The position numbers and the translations under genes are program-made. Below are positions 9,007 through 16,835 of a stretch of DNA of 22,719 nucleotides, one piece after another. The stretch comes from Acidaminococcus sp. CAG:917 (GTDB lineage Bacteria > Bacillota > Clostridia > Christensenellales > CAG-917). The notes beneath the pieces are model-generated. The model ran no database searches, was not told the origin of the DNA, and was given only the letters and a program-made list of their open reading frames with translations. The stretch's first letter is position 1, and each line of letters opens with the position of its first letter. The stretch spans positions 293,805 to 316,523 of the forward strand of contig FR901028.1 of NCBI GenBank assembly GCA_000437555.1, read 5' to 3'.

Positions 9007-9034
9007 AATTACTCTCCGTATTCAAAATGACTAC

Positions 9035-9077
9035 TTATAGTATTCATTATAGCATAAATTATGTTTTATAGTATTCA
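9035..9077 (-). repeat. Direct repeat at the SLOG promoter (operator candidate)
   Basis: The 12-mer TGAATACTATAA (minus strand) occurs at 9066-9077 and again at 9035-9046, 31 bases apart, about three helical turns. One copy covers the -35 region and the other touches the -10 and start site. The heptamer TGAATAC recurs a third time at 9018-9024. This arrangement fits repressor binding, with the adjacent XRE protein as the obvious candidate; that link is inference. Confidence 0.45.
9046..9054 (-). promoter_or_regulatory. Extended -10 promoter of the SLOG gene
   Basis: On the minus strand TGC-TATAAT (9054 to 9046) is a full consensus extended -10 element. The -35 position at 17 bases has no good hexamer, as is common for extended -10 promoters. 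Initiation would be near 9039, giving a leader of about 33 bases. Confidence 0.65.
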
Positions 9078-9157
9078 AATTTAACTTTTTGGATATATTT
9101 TATGTATCTCGCCTTTCAAAAGCACGGCGTGATTGTTTCATACTAAGAAAAAAAGAT

Positions 9158-9164
9158 AAGGGGA
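9158..9164 (+). promoter_or_regulatory. Shine-Dalgarno site of the XRE regulator
   Basis: AAGGGGA, four bases before the ATG at 9169, decides the start of the small regulator. No convincing promoter was identified for it. Confidence 0.6.
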
Positions 9165-9168
9165 AGAT

Positions 9169-9468
9169 ATGGAAATAAAGGACATTTTATCCAGAATAGG
9201 TTTCGTCAGAAATCAGGCAAATTTATCCGCAAGGGAACTCAGCGGCAGAATGGGAATGAGCCCGCAGTATATGGCACAGGTCGAAAGCGGCAGGATTGTT
9301 TTAACGGTGGAGAAACTGCTCGAAATTTTGGAAATATGCAATTTTCCCATAGACAGATTTTTCAGTCCCGATATCAACGATTATAACGTCGATAAAGAAC
9401 TCGAAAAGTTAATCAACGCTTTGTCAACAGAAAAGAAAAAGCATATAATTGAATTTATTAAAAACTGA
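9169..9468 (+). CDS. XRE-family helix-turn-helix transcriptional regulator
   Basis: This 99-residue protein has one HTH_3 (Cro/C1-type) domain at about residues 9-62: NLSARELSGRMGMSPQYMAQ supplies the turn and recognition helix, and VESGRIVLTVEKLLEILE supplies the following helices. The C-terminal 35 residues are polar and helical (DKELEKLINALSTEKKKHI), resembling the short dimerisation tails of small XRE repressors. It lies head-to-head with the SLOG gene, with 162 bases between them containing repeated candidate operator sequence. It probably regulates that neighbour, itself, or both. No sensor domain is visible. Confidence 0.88.
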   Translation: MEIKDILSRIGFVRNQANLSARELSGRMGMSPQYMAQVESGRIVLTVEKLLEILEICNFPIDRFFSPDINDYNVDKELEKLINALSTEKKKHIIEFIKN

Positions 9469-9489
9469 AAATATAAACTATGTTTAAGG

Positions 9490-9520
9490 CAGCTGCCTGA
9501 GTTTGCAGGCAGACTGTTTT
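9490..9520 (+). terminator. Hairpin after the XRE gene, weak terminator
   Basis: CTGCCTG (9493-9499), loop AGTTTG, CAGGCAG (9506-9512), extendable by three pairs around a bulged A, then TTTT. The short T tract makes it a weak terminator. Confidence 0.5.
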
Positions 9521-9642
9521 AAATGGCAATTTAAAAAAATATGCCAAACATTCAGAGAGTGTGAATGGTATTTCAAAATATTAATTTTAAATTATATATT
9601 TTTATTGCAAATATTTTTTATTGTCCTTAAATTGAATACATA

Positions 9643-9701
9643 CAGTTGGGATACGGACAGTCGGAATATGAGCAATCGAATATGGGCAATCGGAATATAA
9701 A
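9643..9701 (+). repeat. Degenerate tandem repeat, four units of 14-15 bases
   Basis: Four consecutive units start with CAGTTGGG, CAGTCGGAA, CAATCGAA and CAATCGGAA and share a consensus CARTCGGAATATGRG. Unit boundaries are 9643-9657, 9658-9672, 9673-9686 and 9687-9701. The flanks do not continue the pattern. The function is unknown. Confidence 0.6.
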
Positions 9702-9728
9702 TATAATATAAAACAAATAAAAAATCAA

Positions 9729-9767
9729 AATTAAAAGCCGCCAAGTGGCGGCTTTTAATTTTTTTGC
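9729..9767. terminator. Strong, probably bidirectional terminator between the XRE gene and nifJ
   Basis: A 14-bp stem AATTAAAAGCCGCC (9729-9742) / GGCGGCTTTTAATT (9747-9760) with loop AAGT. A T-run follows on the plus strand, and an A-rich stretch lies on the other side, so it can stop transcripts from both directions. The nifJ stop codon is about 140 bases away. Confidence 0.85.
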
Positions 9768-9901
9768 TAATTACTTCTTTCGTAGTTGATTGCAAGTCAT
9801 AAGACTAAAGATACGCGAAATTTTTATTAGCATTCAATCTCTTTAACTAATGATGCGTCGACGGTGCCGATGTTTGATTAGTCTTTATAAGATTTTTTGA
9901 A

Positions 9902-12900
9902 TTATTCTGCCAAGGTTTCGGCTTTCTTGATATAGTAAGCACGTTTTCTTGCCGCATCCTGTTCGTTCTTCTCGAACAATGTCTTAGCGGCTTCGGGGTT
10001 GGTCTTGGCAAGTGCGGAGTAACGGGTTTCGTTCATCAAGAATGCCTGATAATCGCCCGTGGGCTCTTTAGAATCGATGACCAAAGGAGCTTTGCCCGTT
10101 CCGACCAAATCGGGGTTGTAACGGAAGAGCTGCCAATATCCGCATTCGACGGCGTTCTTCATTTCCTTTTGAGCATTTTCCATGCCGCCTTTTATACCGT
10201 GGTTGATACAGGGGGCATAGGCGATGATAATCGAAGGTCCGTGATATGCTTCCGCTTCAGCCATAGCTTTGACAACCTGTTGCATATTTGCACCCATTGA
10301 AACCTGTGCGACATAAATATATCCATAGTCCATAGCGAGGAGCGCAAGGTCCTTTTTCTTTGTCTTTTTACCTGTTGCGGCAAACTTGGCAGTTGCGCCG
10401 GCAGGAGTTGATTTAGAAGCCTGACCGCCGGTGTTGGAGTAAACTTCCGTGTCAAGAACAAGAATGTTGACGTCCTCGCCGCTTGCCAACACGTGGTCAA
10501 CGCCGTTGTAACCGATATCGTATGCCCAGCCGTCGCCGCCGACAATCCAGATTGACTTTTTGATGAGGCAATCTTCCATTTGCTCGACTTTGTTTAAAAG
10601 CTCAAGCGTTTCGCCCTTTGCCTTTTTCTTTTCGGCGGGAAGGAGAGCGACTATCTTATCGCGAGCGTCTTCGCTTGCCTTTGCGTCTTCTTTTCCTTCA
10701 ATCCATGCTTTGAGGGCTGCTTTCATATCGTCGGATACTTCCGATTCGATGAGGCTGTTTGCATATCCTTCCAAAACGTTTCTTCTGGTGGTGTATGCCA
10801 GATTCATACCGTAGCCGAATTCGGCGTTGTCTTCGAACAAGCTGTTTGCCCAAGCAGGACCGCGACCCTTGTCGTTTTTGGTGTAAGGACAGGTAGGAGC
10901 GGAGCCGCCGTAGATGGAGCTACAACCGGTTGCGTTTGCGATGAGCATTCTGTCGCCGAAGAGCTGGGACATGAGTTTGACGTAAGGAGTTTCGCCGCAG
11001 CCTGCGCAAGCGCCGGAGAACTCAAACAAAGGCTTCTTGAACTGGCTGTTTTTTACGTTCATCGACTTGAGTTCTGCGGTGGTTTCTTTCAAAGCGTCCG
11101 CATATTCCCAATTGGCGGCTTCCTTTTCGATAGCTTCGTCAAGACCGACCATAGTGAGAGCTTTTTCTTTAGCGGGGCAGACAGCCACGCAGTTTTTACA
11201 GCCCGTGCAGTCGTAGGGGCTGACCTGCATACGGAATTCGTAACCGGCAAATCCCGTTGCGGGCTTGGTGACGAAACCTTCGGGTTTATTGGTAAGCTCG
11301 TTGGAGAGGACGGGGCGGATTGCCGCATGAGGACATACCAAAGAGCATTGGTTACATTGAATACACTTTGCGGGCTCCCACAAAGGAACGGAAACGGCGA
11401 TACCGCGTTTTTCGAATTTGGTTGTACCTGTAGGAACGCAGCCTGCGGGGTTGAATGCGGAAACGGGGAGTTTGTCGCCTTCTTGCGCCGCGATGGGGGC
11501 GATGAAGTTTTTGAAGTATTCATCGTTTGCGACTTTAAGCGGTGCCGCACCCTCGGTGGTAGTTGCCCAAGATTCGGGGTATTTGACTTCGACGAGCTCT
11601 TTGATTGCGTTGTCAACGCAAGCATAGTTCATATTGACTATAGCGTCGCCTTTCTTTCCGTAAGTGATTTTGATTTTTTCCTTCATATAACGCTCTGCGT
11701 CTTCATAAGGAATTATGTTTGCGAGTTTGAAGAAAGCCGCCTGCATAACTGTGTTGACGCCCTTGTTTGTTCCGAGAGCGGTAACGACTTTAAGACCGTC
11801 AAGCGTGTAGAATTTGATGTGCTTTTTGGCAATCATATTCTTCATAGAGGCGGGAAGTTTTGTTTCCATCTCTTCGGGAGTCCATTGCGAGTTAAGCAAG
11901 AACGTGCCGCCTTCTTTGAGGTCGGAAAGCATATCGTAACGAAGCACGTAAGATTCGTTGTGGCAGGCTACGAAGTTTGCCTGGTCGATAAGGTAAGTGC
12001 TGCGGATAGGCTTATCCGAGAAACGGAGGTGAGAAATGGTGATACCGCCTGACTTTTTGGAGTCGTAAGCAAAGTAAGCCTGAGCATATTTTTCGGTGTG
12101 GTCGCCGATGATTTTGATGCTGTTCTTGTTTGCGCCGACGGTGCCGTCCGAGCCGAGTCCGTAGAACTTGCAGGAAATGCAGCTTGCGTCGGAAGCGTCG
12201 ATTTTTTCGGTGACTTCGAGCGAATGACCGGTGACGTCATCGGTGATGCCGATTGTAAAGCGGTCTTTTTTAGCGCCGTTCATGTTGGCGTAGATTGCGT
12301 TGACCATGGAAGGATTGAATTCCTTGCTGCCGATGCCGTAACGTCCGCAAAGAACTTCAAGTTTTCTGCCTTTTTCGTTGAGTGCCGAAACGACGTCGAG
12401 ATAAAGAGGTTCGCCTTGTGCGCCCGGCTCTTTTGTTCTGTCCATAACGGTCATTGTCTTGACTGTTGAAGGAATTGCGTTTACGAAAGCGTCGCAGGGG
12501 AAAGGTCTGTAAAGTCTGACTTTGATAAGACCGACTTTTTGTCCTTTTGCGTTGAGGTAGTCCACCGTTTCTTCAACGGCTTCCGCACCCGAGCCCATGA
12601 TAACGATAACTCTGTCTGCGTCCTTTGCGCCATAGTAATCGACGAGGTTATATTTTCTGCCGGTAAGAGCGGAAACTTTGTCCATCTGTGCCTGAACGAT
12701 AGCAGGAACGGCGTCGTAATATTTATTTGAAGCTTCTCTGTTTTGGAAGTAGATATCTGGATTTTGAGCAGTGCCCTGTTGATGAGGATGTTCAGGATTT
12801 AATGCTCTTGCACGGAATTCGTCAATCTTTTTAAAGTTGACGAGCTTTTTGATTTCGTCATATTCAATGCCGTCAATCTTGCTGACTTCGTGCGACGTTC

Positions 12901-13417
12901 TGAAACCGTCGAAGAAGCTGAGGAAGGGGACGGAAGATTCCAAAGTGGAAAGATGAGCGACCAAAGATAAATCCATGACTTCCTGAACGCTGTTTGAAGC
13001 GAGCATGGCAAAACCCGTCTGACGGCATGCCATAACGTCGGAATGGTCGCCGAAGATGTTAAGTGCATGACCTGCAACGCTTCTTGCCGATACGTGGAAG
13101 ACAGAGGGAAGAAGTTCGCCCGCAATTTTATACATATTGGGTATCATAAGGAGCAAACCTTGGCTTGCGGTGAATGTTGAGGTCAAAGCGCCTGCCGCGA
13201 GGGAGCCGTGAACAGCGCCTGCCGCGCCGGCTTCGGATTGCATTTCGGCAATTTTGACAACGTTGCCCATAATGTTTTTTCTACCTTGTCCTGCCCACTC
13301 GTCGCAGTTTTCCGCCATGGGAGATGAAGGCGTGATGGGGTAGATGGCGGCTACGTCTGAAAACGCATAAGCGATATGCGCCGCAGCGGTATTGCCGTCG
13401 ATTGTCATTTTTTTCAT
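9902..13417 (-). CDS. nifJ: Pyruvate:ferredoxin (flavodoxin) oxidoreductase
   Basis: This homodimer-type PFOR of 1171 residues oxidises pyruvate with CoA to acetyl-CoA and CO2 and reduces ferredoxin, a central step in anaerobic fermentation. The N-terminal domain has YPITPSSPMAE (near 29-39), which contacts pyruvate and thiamine. Two ferredoxin-type clusters are visible, CIQCNQCSLVCP (near 683) and CTGCKNCVAVCP (near 735), followed by the third-cluster CAGCGETPY (near 802). The TPP-binding stretch GGDGWAYDIGYNGVDH precedes VYSNTGGQASKSTP. The ATG at 13417 was chosen because GGAGGT (13422-13427) precedes it and the family begins 'MKKMTIDGN'; the frame stays open 26 codons further upstream but without a ribosome site. 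It is divergent from the ecf operon and monocistronic. Confidence 0.98.
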   Translation of the reverse strand: MKKMTIDGNTAAAHIAYAFSDVAAIYPITPSSPMAENCDEWAGQGRKNIMGNVVKIAEMQSEAGAAGAVHGSLAAGALTSTFTASQGLLLMIPNMYKIAGELLPSVFHVSARSVAGHALNIFGDHSDVMACRQTGFAMLASNSVQEVMDLSLVAHLSTLESSVPFLSFFDGFRTSHEVSKIDGIEYDEIKKLVNFKKIDEFRARALNPEHPHQQGTAQNPDIYFQNREASNKYYDAVPAIVQAQMDKVSALTGRKYNLVDYYGAKDADRVIVIMGSGAEAVEETVDYLNAKGQKVGLIKVRLYRPFPCDAFVNAIPSTVKTMTVMDRTKEPGAQGEPLYLDVVSALNEKGRKLEVLCGRYGIGSKEFNPSMVNAIYANMNGAKKDRFTIGITDDVTGHSLEVTEKIDASDASCISCKFYGLGSDGTVGANKNSIKIIGDHTEKYAQAYFAYDSKKSGGITISHLRFSDKPIRSTYLIDQANFVACHNESYVLRYDMLSDLKEGGTFLLNSQWTPEEMETKLPASMKNMIAKKHIKFYTLDGLKVVTALGTNKGVNTVMQAAFFKLANIIPYEDAERYMKEKIKITYGKKGDAIVNMNYACVDNAIKELVEVKYPESWATTTEGAAPLKVANDEYFKNFIAPIAAQEGDKLPVSAFNPAGCVPTGTTKFEKRGIAVSVPLWEPAKCIQCNQCSLVCPHAAIRPVLSNELTNKPEGFVTKPATGFAGYEFRMQVSPYDCTGCKNCVAVCPAKEKALTMVGLDEAIEKEAANWEYADALKETTAELKSMNVKNSQFKKPLFEFSGACAGCGETPYVKLMSQLFGDRMLIANATGCSSIYGGSAPTCPYTKNDKGRGPAWANSLFEDNAEFGYGMNLAYTTRRNVLEGYANSLIESEVSDDMKAALKAWIEGKEDAKASEDARDKIVALLPAEKKKAKGETLELLNKVEQMEDCLIKKSIWIVGGDGWAYDIGYNGVDHVLASGEDVNILVLDTEVYSNTGGQASKSTPAGATAKFAATGKKTKKKDLALLAMDYGYIYVAQVSMGANMQQVVKAMAEAEAYHGPSIIIAYAPCINHGIKGGMENAQKEMKNAVECGYWQLFRYNPDLVGTGKAPLVIDSKEPTGDYQAFLMNETRYSALAKTNPEAAKTLFEKNEQDAARKRAYYIKKAETLAE

Positions 13418-13462
13418 AAATACCTCCAAAATTTGTCTTTTTGATTTGTTGTATTTGGTTAT

Positions 13463-13491
13463 ATTATAATTATATAAAATATTTAAGTCAA
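13463..13491 (-). promoter_or_regulatory. Sigma-A promoter of nifJ
   Basis: On the minus strand TTGACT (13491-13486), a 17-base spacer and TATAAT (13468-13463) form a near-perfect housekeeping promoter. Initiation would be near 13456, giving a leader of about 40 bases. Confidence 0.85.
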
Positions 13492-13528
13492 ACAATAAAA
13501 CTCAAATAGGAAAAAAAGGTGAAAAAAA

Positions 13529-13557
13529 TTGTCAAAAATCCTGTGAGATGATATAAT
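13529..13557 (+). promoter_or_regulatory. Sigma-A promoter of the ecf operon, leading to a near-leaderless start
   Basis: TTGTCA (13529-13534), a 17-base spacer and TATAAT (13552-13557), preceded by TGA, form a consensus extended -10 promoter. Only six bases separate the -10 from the ATG at 13564, so transcription should start at or within a base or two of the start codon. No Shine-Dalgarno is present. Confidence 0.8.
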
Positions 13558-13563
13558 ACCGCT

Positions 13564-14397
13564 ATGTCGCAGATAGAAGTTAAAAACGTAGGATTTCAAT
13601 ACGCCAAGAGCGAGGAGCGTGAAAGCGCGCTGAAACAAATTTCCTTTTCGGTGGAAAAGGGAGAGTTTATTTCGCTTGTCGGCAAAAACGGCTGCGGTAA
13701 ATCCACTTTGGCAAAGCTTTTGAACGGGCTTTTCGAGCCAAGCGAAGGGACGGTGTCAGTATCCGGCGTAGACACGTCGAACGAGGATACCATTTTCGAG
13801 GTGCGCTCCAAAGCAGGAATGGTGTTTCAGAATCCCGACAATCAGATGGTTGCGACAATCGTTGAAGACGACGTCGCCTTCGGCCCCGAAAATCTCGGGG
13901 TGGAGCCGTCAGAAATAATAAAGAGGGTGGACGAATCCCTCGGAGCGGTCGGTATGTCGGAATATAAGAATTCAACGGCGTCAAGGCTCAGCGGCGGACA
14001 AAAACAGAGGGTGGCGATAGCGGGAGTGCTTGCTATGAAGCCTGAAATAATGATTCTGGACGAGGCGACCTCTATGCTTGACCCCGACGGCAGAGAGGAA
14101 GTGATGTCCGTCGTAAAAAAGATGAACGAGGGAGGTATTACGATAATCAACATAACTCACGATATGAGCGAGGTTGCTTTGTCGCAAAGAGTTATCGTAT
14201 TAAAAGAGGGCGAGATAATCTTTGACGGAAAGCCGAACGCGCTTTTTGACAGTCCCGAAATTTTAAAGAGAGCAAACCTCGACCTTCCGCCCGTCGGAAA
14301 ACTGAGAAAGACGCTTATCGAGCACGGATTAAACATATCGGGCGACAGCATGGACGAGGACGAACTTGCGGAGGATATATGGCAGTCGTTGAAGTAA
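13564..14397 (+). CDS. ecfA1: ECF transporter ATPase subunit EcfA1
   Basis: This 277-residue ABC ATPase of the group II energy-coupling factor module drives uptake of vitamins or metals by interchangeable S components. Walker A is GKNGCGKST (40-48), the Q-loop is VFQNPDNQ (Q89), the signature is LSGGQKQR (142-149), Walker B is IMILDE (162-167), and the H-loop histidine is H199. The C-terminal extension of about 60 residues is typical of EcfA subunits. It overlaps ecfA2 by 19 bases. The start follows the family N-terminus (IEVKNVGFQY), but there is no ribosome site and the promoter is immediately upstream. No S component is encoded in the window. Confidence 0.95.
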   Translation: MSQIEVKNVGFQYAKSEERESALKQISFSVEKGEFISLVGKNGCGKSTLAKLLNGLFEPSEGTVSVSGVDTSNEDTIFEVRSKAGMVFQNPDNQMVATIVEDDVAFGPENLGVEPSEIIKRVDESLGAVGMSEYKNSTASRLSGGQKQRVAIAGVLAMKPEIMILDEATSMLDPDGREEVMSVVKKMNEGGITIINITHDMSEVALSQRVIVLKEGEIIFDGKPNALFDSPEILKRANLDLPPVGKLRKTLIEHGLNISGDSMDEDELAEDIWQSLK

Positions 14398-15245
14398 AAA
14401 ACTTAAGTTTTACCTATTCCAAAAAGACGCCGTATCAGACGCATGCACTCACCGACGTTTCTTTCTCTATCGAGGAAGGCGAGGTTTTCGGCATTGTCGG
14501 AGCAACGGGCAGCGGGAAATCCACGCTGATATCGCATCTTAACGTGCTTACCAAAATTCAGTCGGGCGATATAAGCGTTTTGGGACTTTCGGTAAAGGAA
14601 AAGAAAAATCTTAAAAGTATCCGCTTTGGTGTGGGTATGGTTTTTCAGTATCCCGAATACCAGTTGTTTGAAGATACGGTAGAAAAGGACGTGGCGTTCG
14701 GCCCCAAAAACATGAAGCTTGAAAAAGAGGAAATCGACCGCCGCGTGAAAGAGGCTTTAAACCTTGTCGGACTCGACTACGACGTATATGCAAAACGCAG
14801 CCCGTTTGAACTTTCGGGCGGCGAAAAAAGAAGAGTGGCAATAGCGGGCGTTATAGCTATGGAGCCGAAAATTTTGGTGCTTGACGAAGTGGCGGCGGGG
14901 CTTGACCCCGAGGGCAGAGAGGATATTTTAAAACTCATCAAAAAGCTCCAAAAGGAAAAATGCCCCACCGTTATTCTTATATCCCACAATATGGACGATA
15001 TTGCTTATCTTGCCGACAGGATTCTCGTTTTGTCAAAAGGCAAGGCGGAATTTTTGGGAACGCCCAAAGAAGTGTTTGCCAATTATGACAGAATGAATGA
15101 GTTAAAACTCGGAGTTCCTCTTGCCACGAGGATACAAAAAAAGCTGGAGGCAAAGGGCATGCGCTTTTCGGAGGTCTGCGTTACGGCAGAGCAACTTGCC
15201 ATAGAGCTTAAAAAAATGAACGCAAAGGAGGCGGACAATGTTTAA
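14379..15245 (+). CDS. ecfA2: ECF transporter ATPase subunit EcfA2
   Basis: This 288-residue second ATPase pairs with EcfA1. Walker A is GATGSGKST (41-49), the Q-loop is VFQYPEYQLF (Q90), the signature is LSGGEKRR (145-152), Walker B is ILVLDE (165-170), and the switch histidine is H203. The D-loop region reads LDEVAAGLDP where most relatives have LDEPTAGLDP; the catalytic Glu is kept. It starts inside the end of ecfA1 (19-base overlap) and its end overlaps ecfT by 8 bases, so the three subunits are translationally coupled. The AAGGAGG preceding the next gene lies within its last codons. Confidence 0.96.
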   Translation: MAVVEVKNLSFTYSKKTPYQTHALTDVSFSIEEGEVFGIVGATGSGKSTLISHLNVLTKIQSGDISVLGLSVKEKKNLKSIRFGVGMVFQYPEYQLFEDTVEKDVAFGPKNMKLEKEEIDRRVKEALNLVGLDYDVYAKRSPFELSGGEKRRVAIAGVIAMEPKILVLDEVAAGLDPEGREDILKLIKKLQKEKCPTVILISHNMDDIAYLADRILVLSKGKAEFLGTPKEVFANYDRMNELKLGVPLATRIQKKLEAKGMRFSEVCVTAEQLAIELKKMNAKEADNV

Positions 15246-16092
15246 AGACATAGCTTTCGGACAGTATTATCCGACGTCCTCTTTTGTTCACAATCTTGAC
15301 CCGAGAATAAAGCTTTTGCTCACGATACTCTTTATCGTTGCCATATTTTTTATTCAGACCTATTTCAGCTTTTTGGTGACGCTTGTTTTCCTTATCGTCG
15401 TCATTCTGTTTTCGAGAGTGCCCGTGCTCTCCGTTTTGAAATCGGTAAAGGGCATATTGTTTTTGGTGCTGTTTGCGGCGATAATCAATCTGTTTTTCGT
15501 TTCCACAGGCAAGGTGATTTACGAAAAGGTAATAACCGATTGGTGGACTTTCCGCATAACTTGGGACGGAGTGCACAATAGCATAAAGCTGACGCTAAGA
15601 CTGATATTTTTAATTACGGGAGCGTCGATTATATCTCTCACCACAACGCCCATGCGCCTGACCGACGGAATAGAAAGTTTATTGAAACCTCTCAAGGTGA
15701 TAAAATTCCCCGTGCACGATATAGCGATAATCATGTCTATCGCACTCAGATTTATCCCCACGCTGTTGGACGAGACGCACAAGATAATCAACGCTCAAAA
15801 GGCGCGCGGAGCGGCGTTCGACACGGGCGGACTGATAAAAAAAGCTAAATCAATGCTTCCCGTGCTCATTCCTCTTTTTGTTTCCGCTTTCAGACGCGCG
15901 GACGAACTTGCATTCGCTATGGACGCAAGGTGCTACAACGCCACGGAAAAGAGGACGAAAATGCGCAAACTCAAGCTGAGCTGGCGCGACCTTATCGCCA
16001 CGCTCTTTGTGGCGGGATACGCCACGTTCATATTTATCGACCGCTACTACTTTTTGGGACTCGACCACGTTCTGTTCCCGGGGGTGTTTTAA
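15238..16092 (+). CDS. ecfT: ECF transporter transmembrane subunit EcfT
   Basis: This 284-residue integral membrane scaffold couples the two ATPases to S components. Hydrophobic segments lie at about 26-58, 68-88, 118-135, 160-176, 205-217 and 250-270. The two coupling-helix motifs that dock into the ATPases are ARG at 189-191 (QKARGAAF) and a variant second motif, DARCYN at 229-234, where ARG is more usual. Shine-Dalgarno AAGGAGG lies at the end of ecfA2. The stop codon TAA shares its last A with the truA ATG, so the operon continues directly into truA. Confidence 0.95.
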   Translation: MFKDIAFGQYYPTSSFVHNLDPRIKLLLTILFIVAIFFIQTYFSFLVTLVFLIVVILFSRVPVLSVLKSVKGILFLVLFAAIINLFFVSTGKVIYEKVITDWWTFRITWDGVHNSIKLTLRLIFLITGASIISLTTTPMRLTDGIESLLKPLKVIKFPVHDIAIIMSIALRFIPTLLDETHKIINAQKARGAAFDTGGLIKKAKSMLPVLIPLFVSAFRRADELAFAMDARCYNATEKRTKMRKLKLSWRDLIATLFVAGYATFIFIDRYYFLGLDHVLFPGVF

Positions 16093-16835
16093 TGAGATAT
16101 AAACTCACTGTGGAATACGACGGCGAAAAGTTTTGCGGCTGGCAAAGGCAGTTAAGCGACAGAAGCGTGCAGCAGACTCTCGAAGAAGCGCTTGAAAAAC
16201 TCGGAATAAAAACCGTCGTTACGGCGAGCGGCAGGACGGACAGCGGCGTTCATGCGGCAGGGCAGATTGTCCACTTTGACGCAGAGTCGTCTATCCCCAC
16301 GGATAAATTTCCGCTTGCCGTCAACGCATATCTTCCCGACGACGTCAGCGTGACGGATTGTGAGATTGTCTCGGACGGATTCAACGCAAGGTTCGACGCC
16401 AAACGAAAGACGTATTGTTACCGACTTTATTATTCAAGGGTAAGGCACCCGCTTTTGGAGAAAAATCACACCCACGTTACGGTTGAGCCCGACGAAGAGA
16501 AGATGAAAAGGGCGGCACAGTATATAGTGGGCGAGCACGACTTCAAATGTTTCGAAGCGTCGGGTTCAAAAGTAAAGAGCACGGTGAGAACGGTTTATGC
16601 TTTGGATATAAAAACGAGTTTGAACAACGGCTCGAAGATATATGAAATTTACGTTACGGGCAACGGATTTTTGTATAATATGGTACGCATTATCGCAGGC
16701 ACCCTCTATTACGTCGGCATAGGCAAACTTTTGCCCGAAGACGTTTTAGAGATTATAAAAAAGAAAAAAAGGGTGGGCGCGGGTAAAACGATGCCGCCTA
16801 AAGGCTTGACTTTAGAGGAAGTCTTTTACGAATAA
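16092..16835 (+). CDS. truA: tRNA pseudouridine synthase A (positions 38-40)
   Basis: This 247-residue enzyme converts uridines 38-40 of the tRNA anticodon arm to pseudouridine. The catalytic motif GRTDSGVHA carries Asp50. The N-terminal KLTVEYDGEKFCGWQRQ is the conserved family opening, and FLYNMVRIIAGTL near residue 198 is the C-terminal core motif. The start is the ATG overlapping the ecfT stop by one base (TAATG); the frame is open further upstream, but that part lies inside ecfT and does not match the family. Its place after ecfT is the common arrangement in Bacillota. Confidence 0.97.
   Translation: MRYKLTVEYDGEKFCGWQRQLSDRSVQQTLEEALEKLGIKTVVTASGRTDSGVHAAGQIVHFDAESSIPTDKFPLAVNAYLPDDVSVTDCEIVSDGFNARFDAKRKTYCYRLYYSRVRHPLLEKNHTHVTVEPDEEKMKRAAQYIVGEHDFKCFEASGSKVKSTVRTVYALDIKTSLNNGSKIYEIYVTGNGFLYNMVRIIAGTLYYVGIGKLLPEDVLEIIKKKKRVGAGKTMPPKGLTLEEVFYE

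Larger units (their letters stand above)
9469..9901. other. AT-rich gap between the XRE gene and nifJ
   Basis: No credible gene is seen in these 433 bases. An open frame at 9503-9700 is low-complexity and has no ribosome site. The gap holds a hairpin just after the XRE gene, a degenerate 15-base tandem repeat (9643-9701), and a strong terminator hairpin (9729-9767). The roughly 130 bases next to nifJ form its 3' untranslated region. Confidence 0.6.

Noticed and set aside
9503..9700. 65-codon open frame between XRE and nifJ
   Set aside because: Low complexity, covers the tandem repeat, no ribosome site and no recognisable domain.
9767..9901. Possible small RNA in the nifJ 3' region (8-base inverted repeat AAGACTAA / TTAGTCTT)
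   Set aside because: The pairing is short and 70 bases apart, without promoter or terminator of its own; it is better read as 3' untranslated sequence.
11327..12052. 241-codon open frame on the plus strand opposite nifJ, and several other long antisense frames there
   Set aside because: It mirrors a highly conserved PFOR coding region, its protein is Cys/Phe/Val-rich without family features, and it has no ribosome site. It is a codon-bias shadow.
13418..13495. 26-codon N-terminal extension of nifJ
   Set aside because: It would cover the leader, the ribosome site and the -10 region of the nifJ promoter, with transcription starting inside it; the ATG at 13417 has GGAGGT upstream and matches the family start.
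15930..16091. Upstream extension of the truA frame into ecfT (would give 301 residues)
   Set aside because: The extra 54 residues lie within ecfT and do not resemble TruA; the ATG at 16092 gives the family N-terminus and overlaps the ecfT stop.
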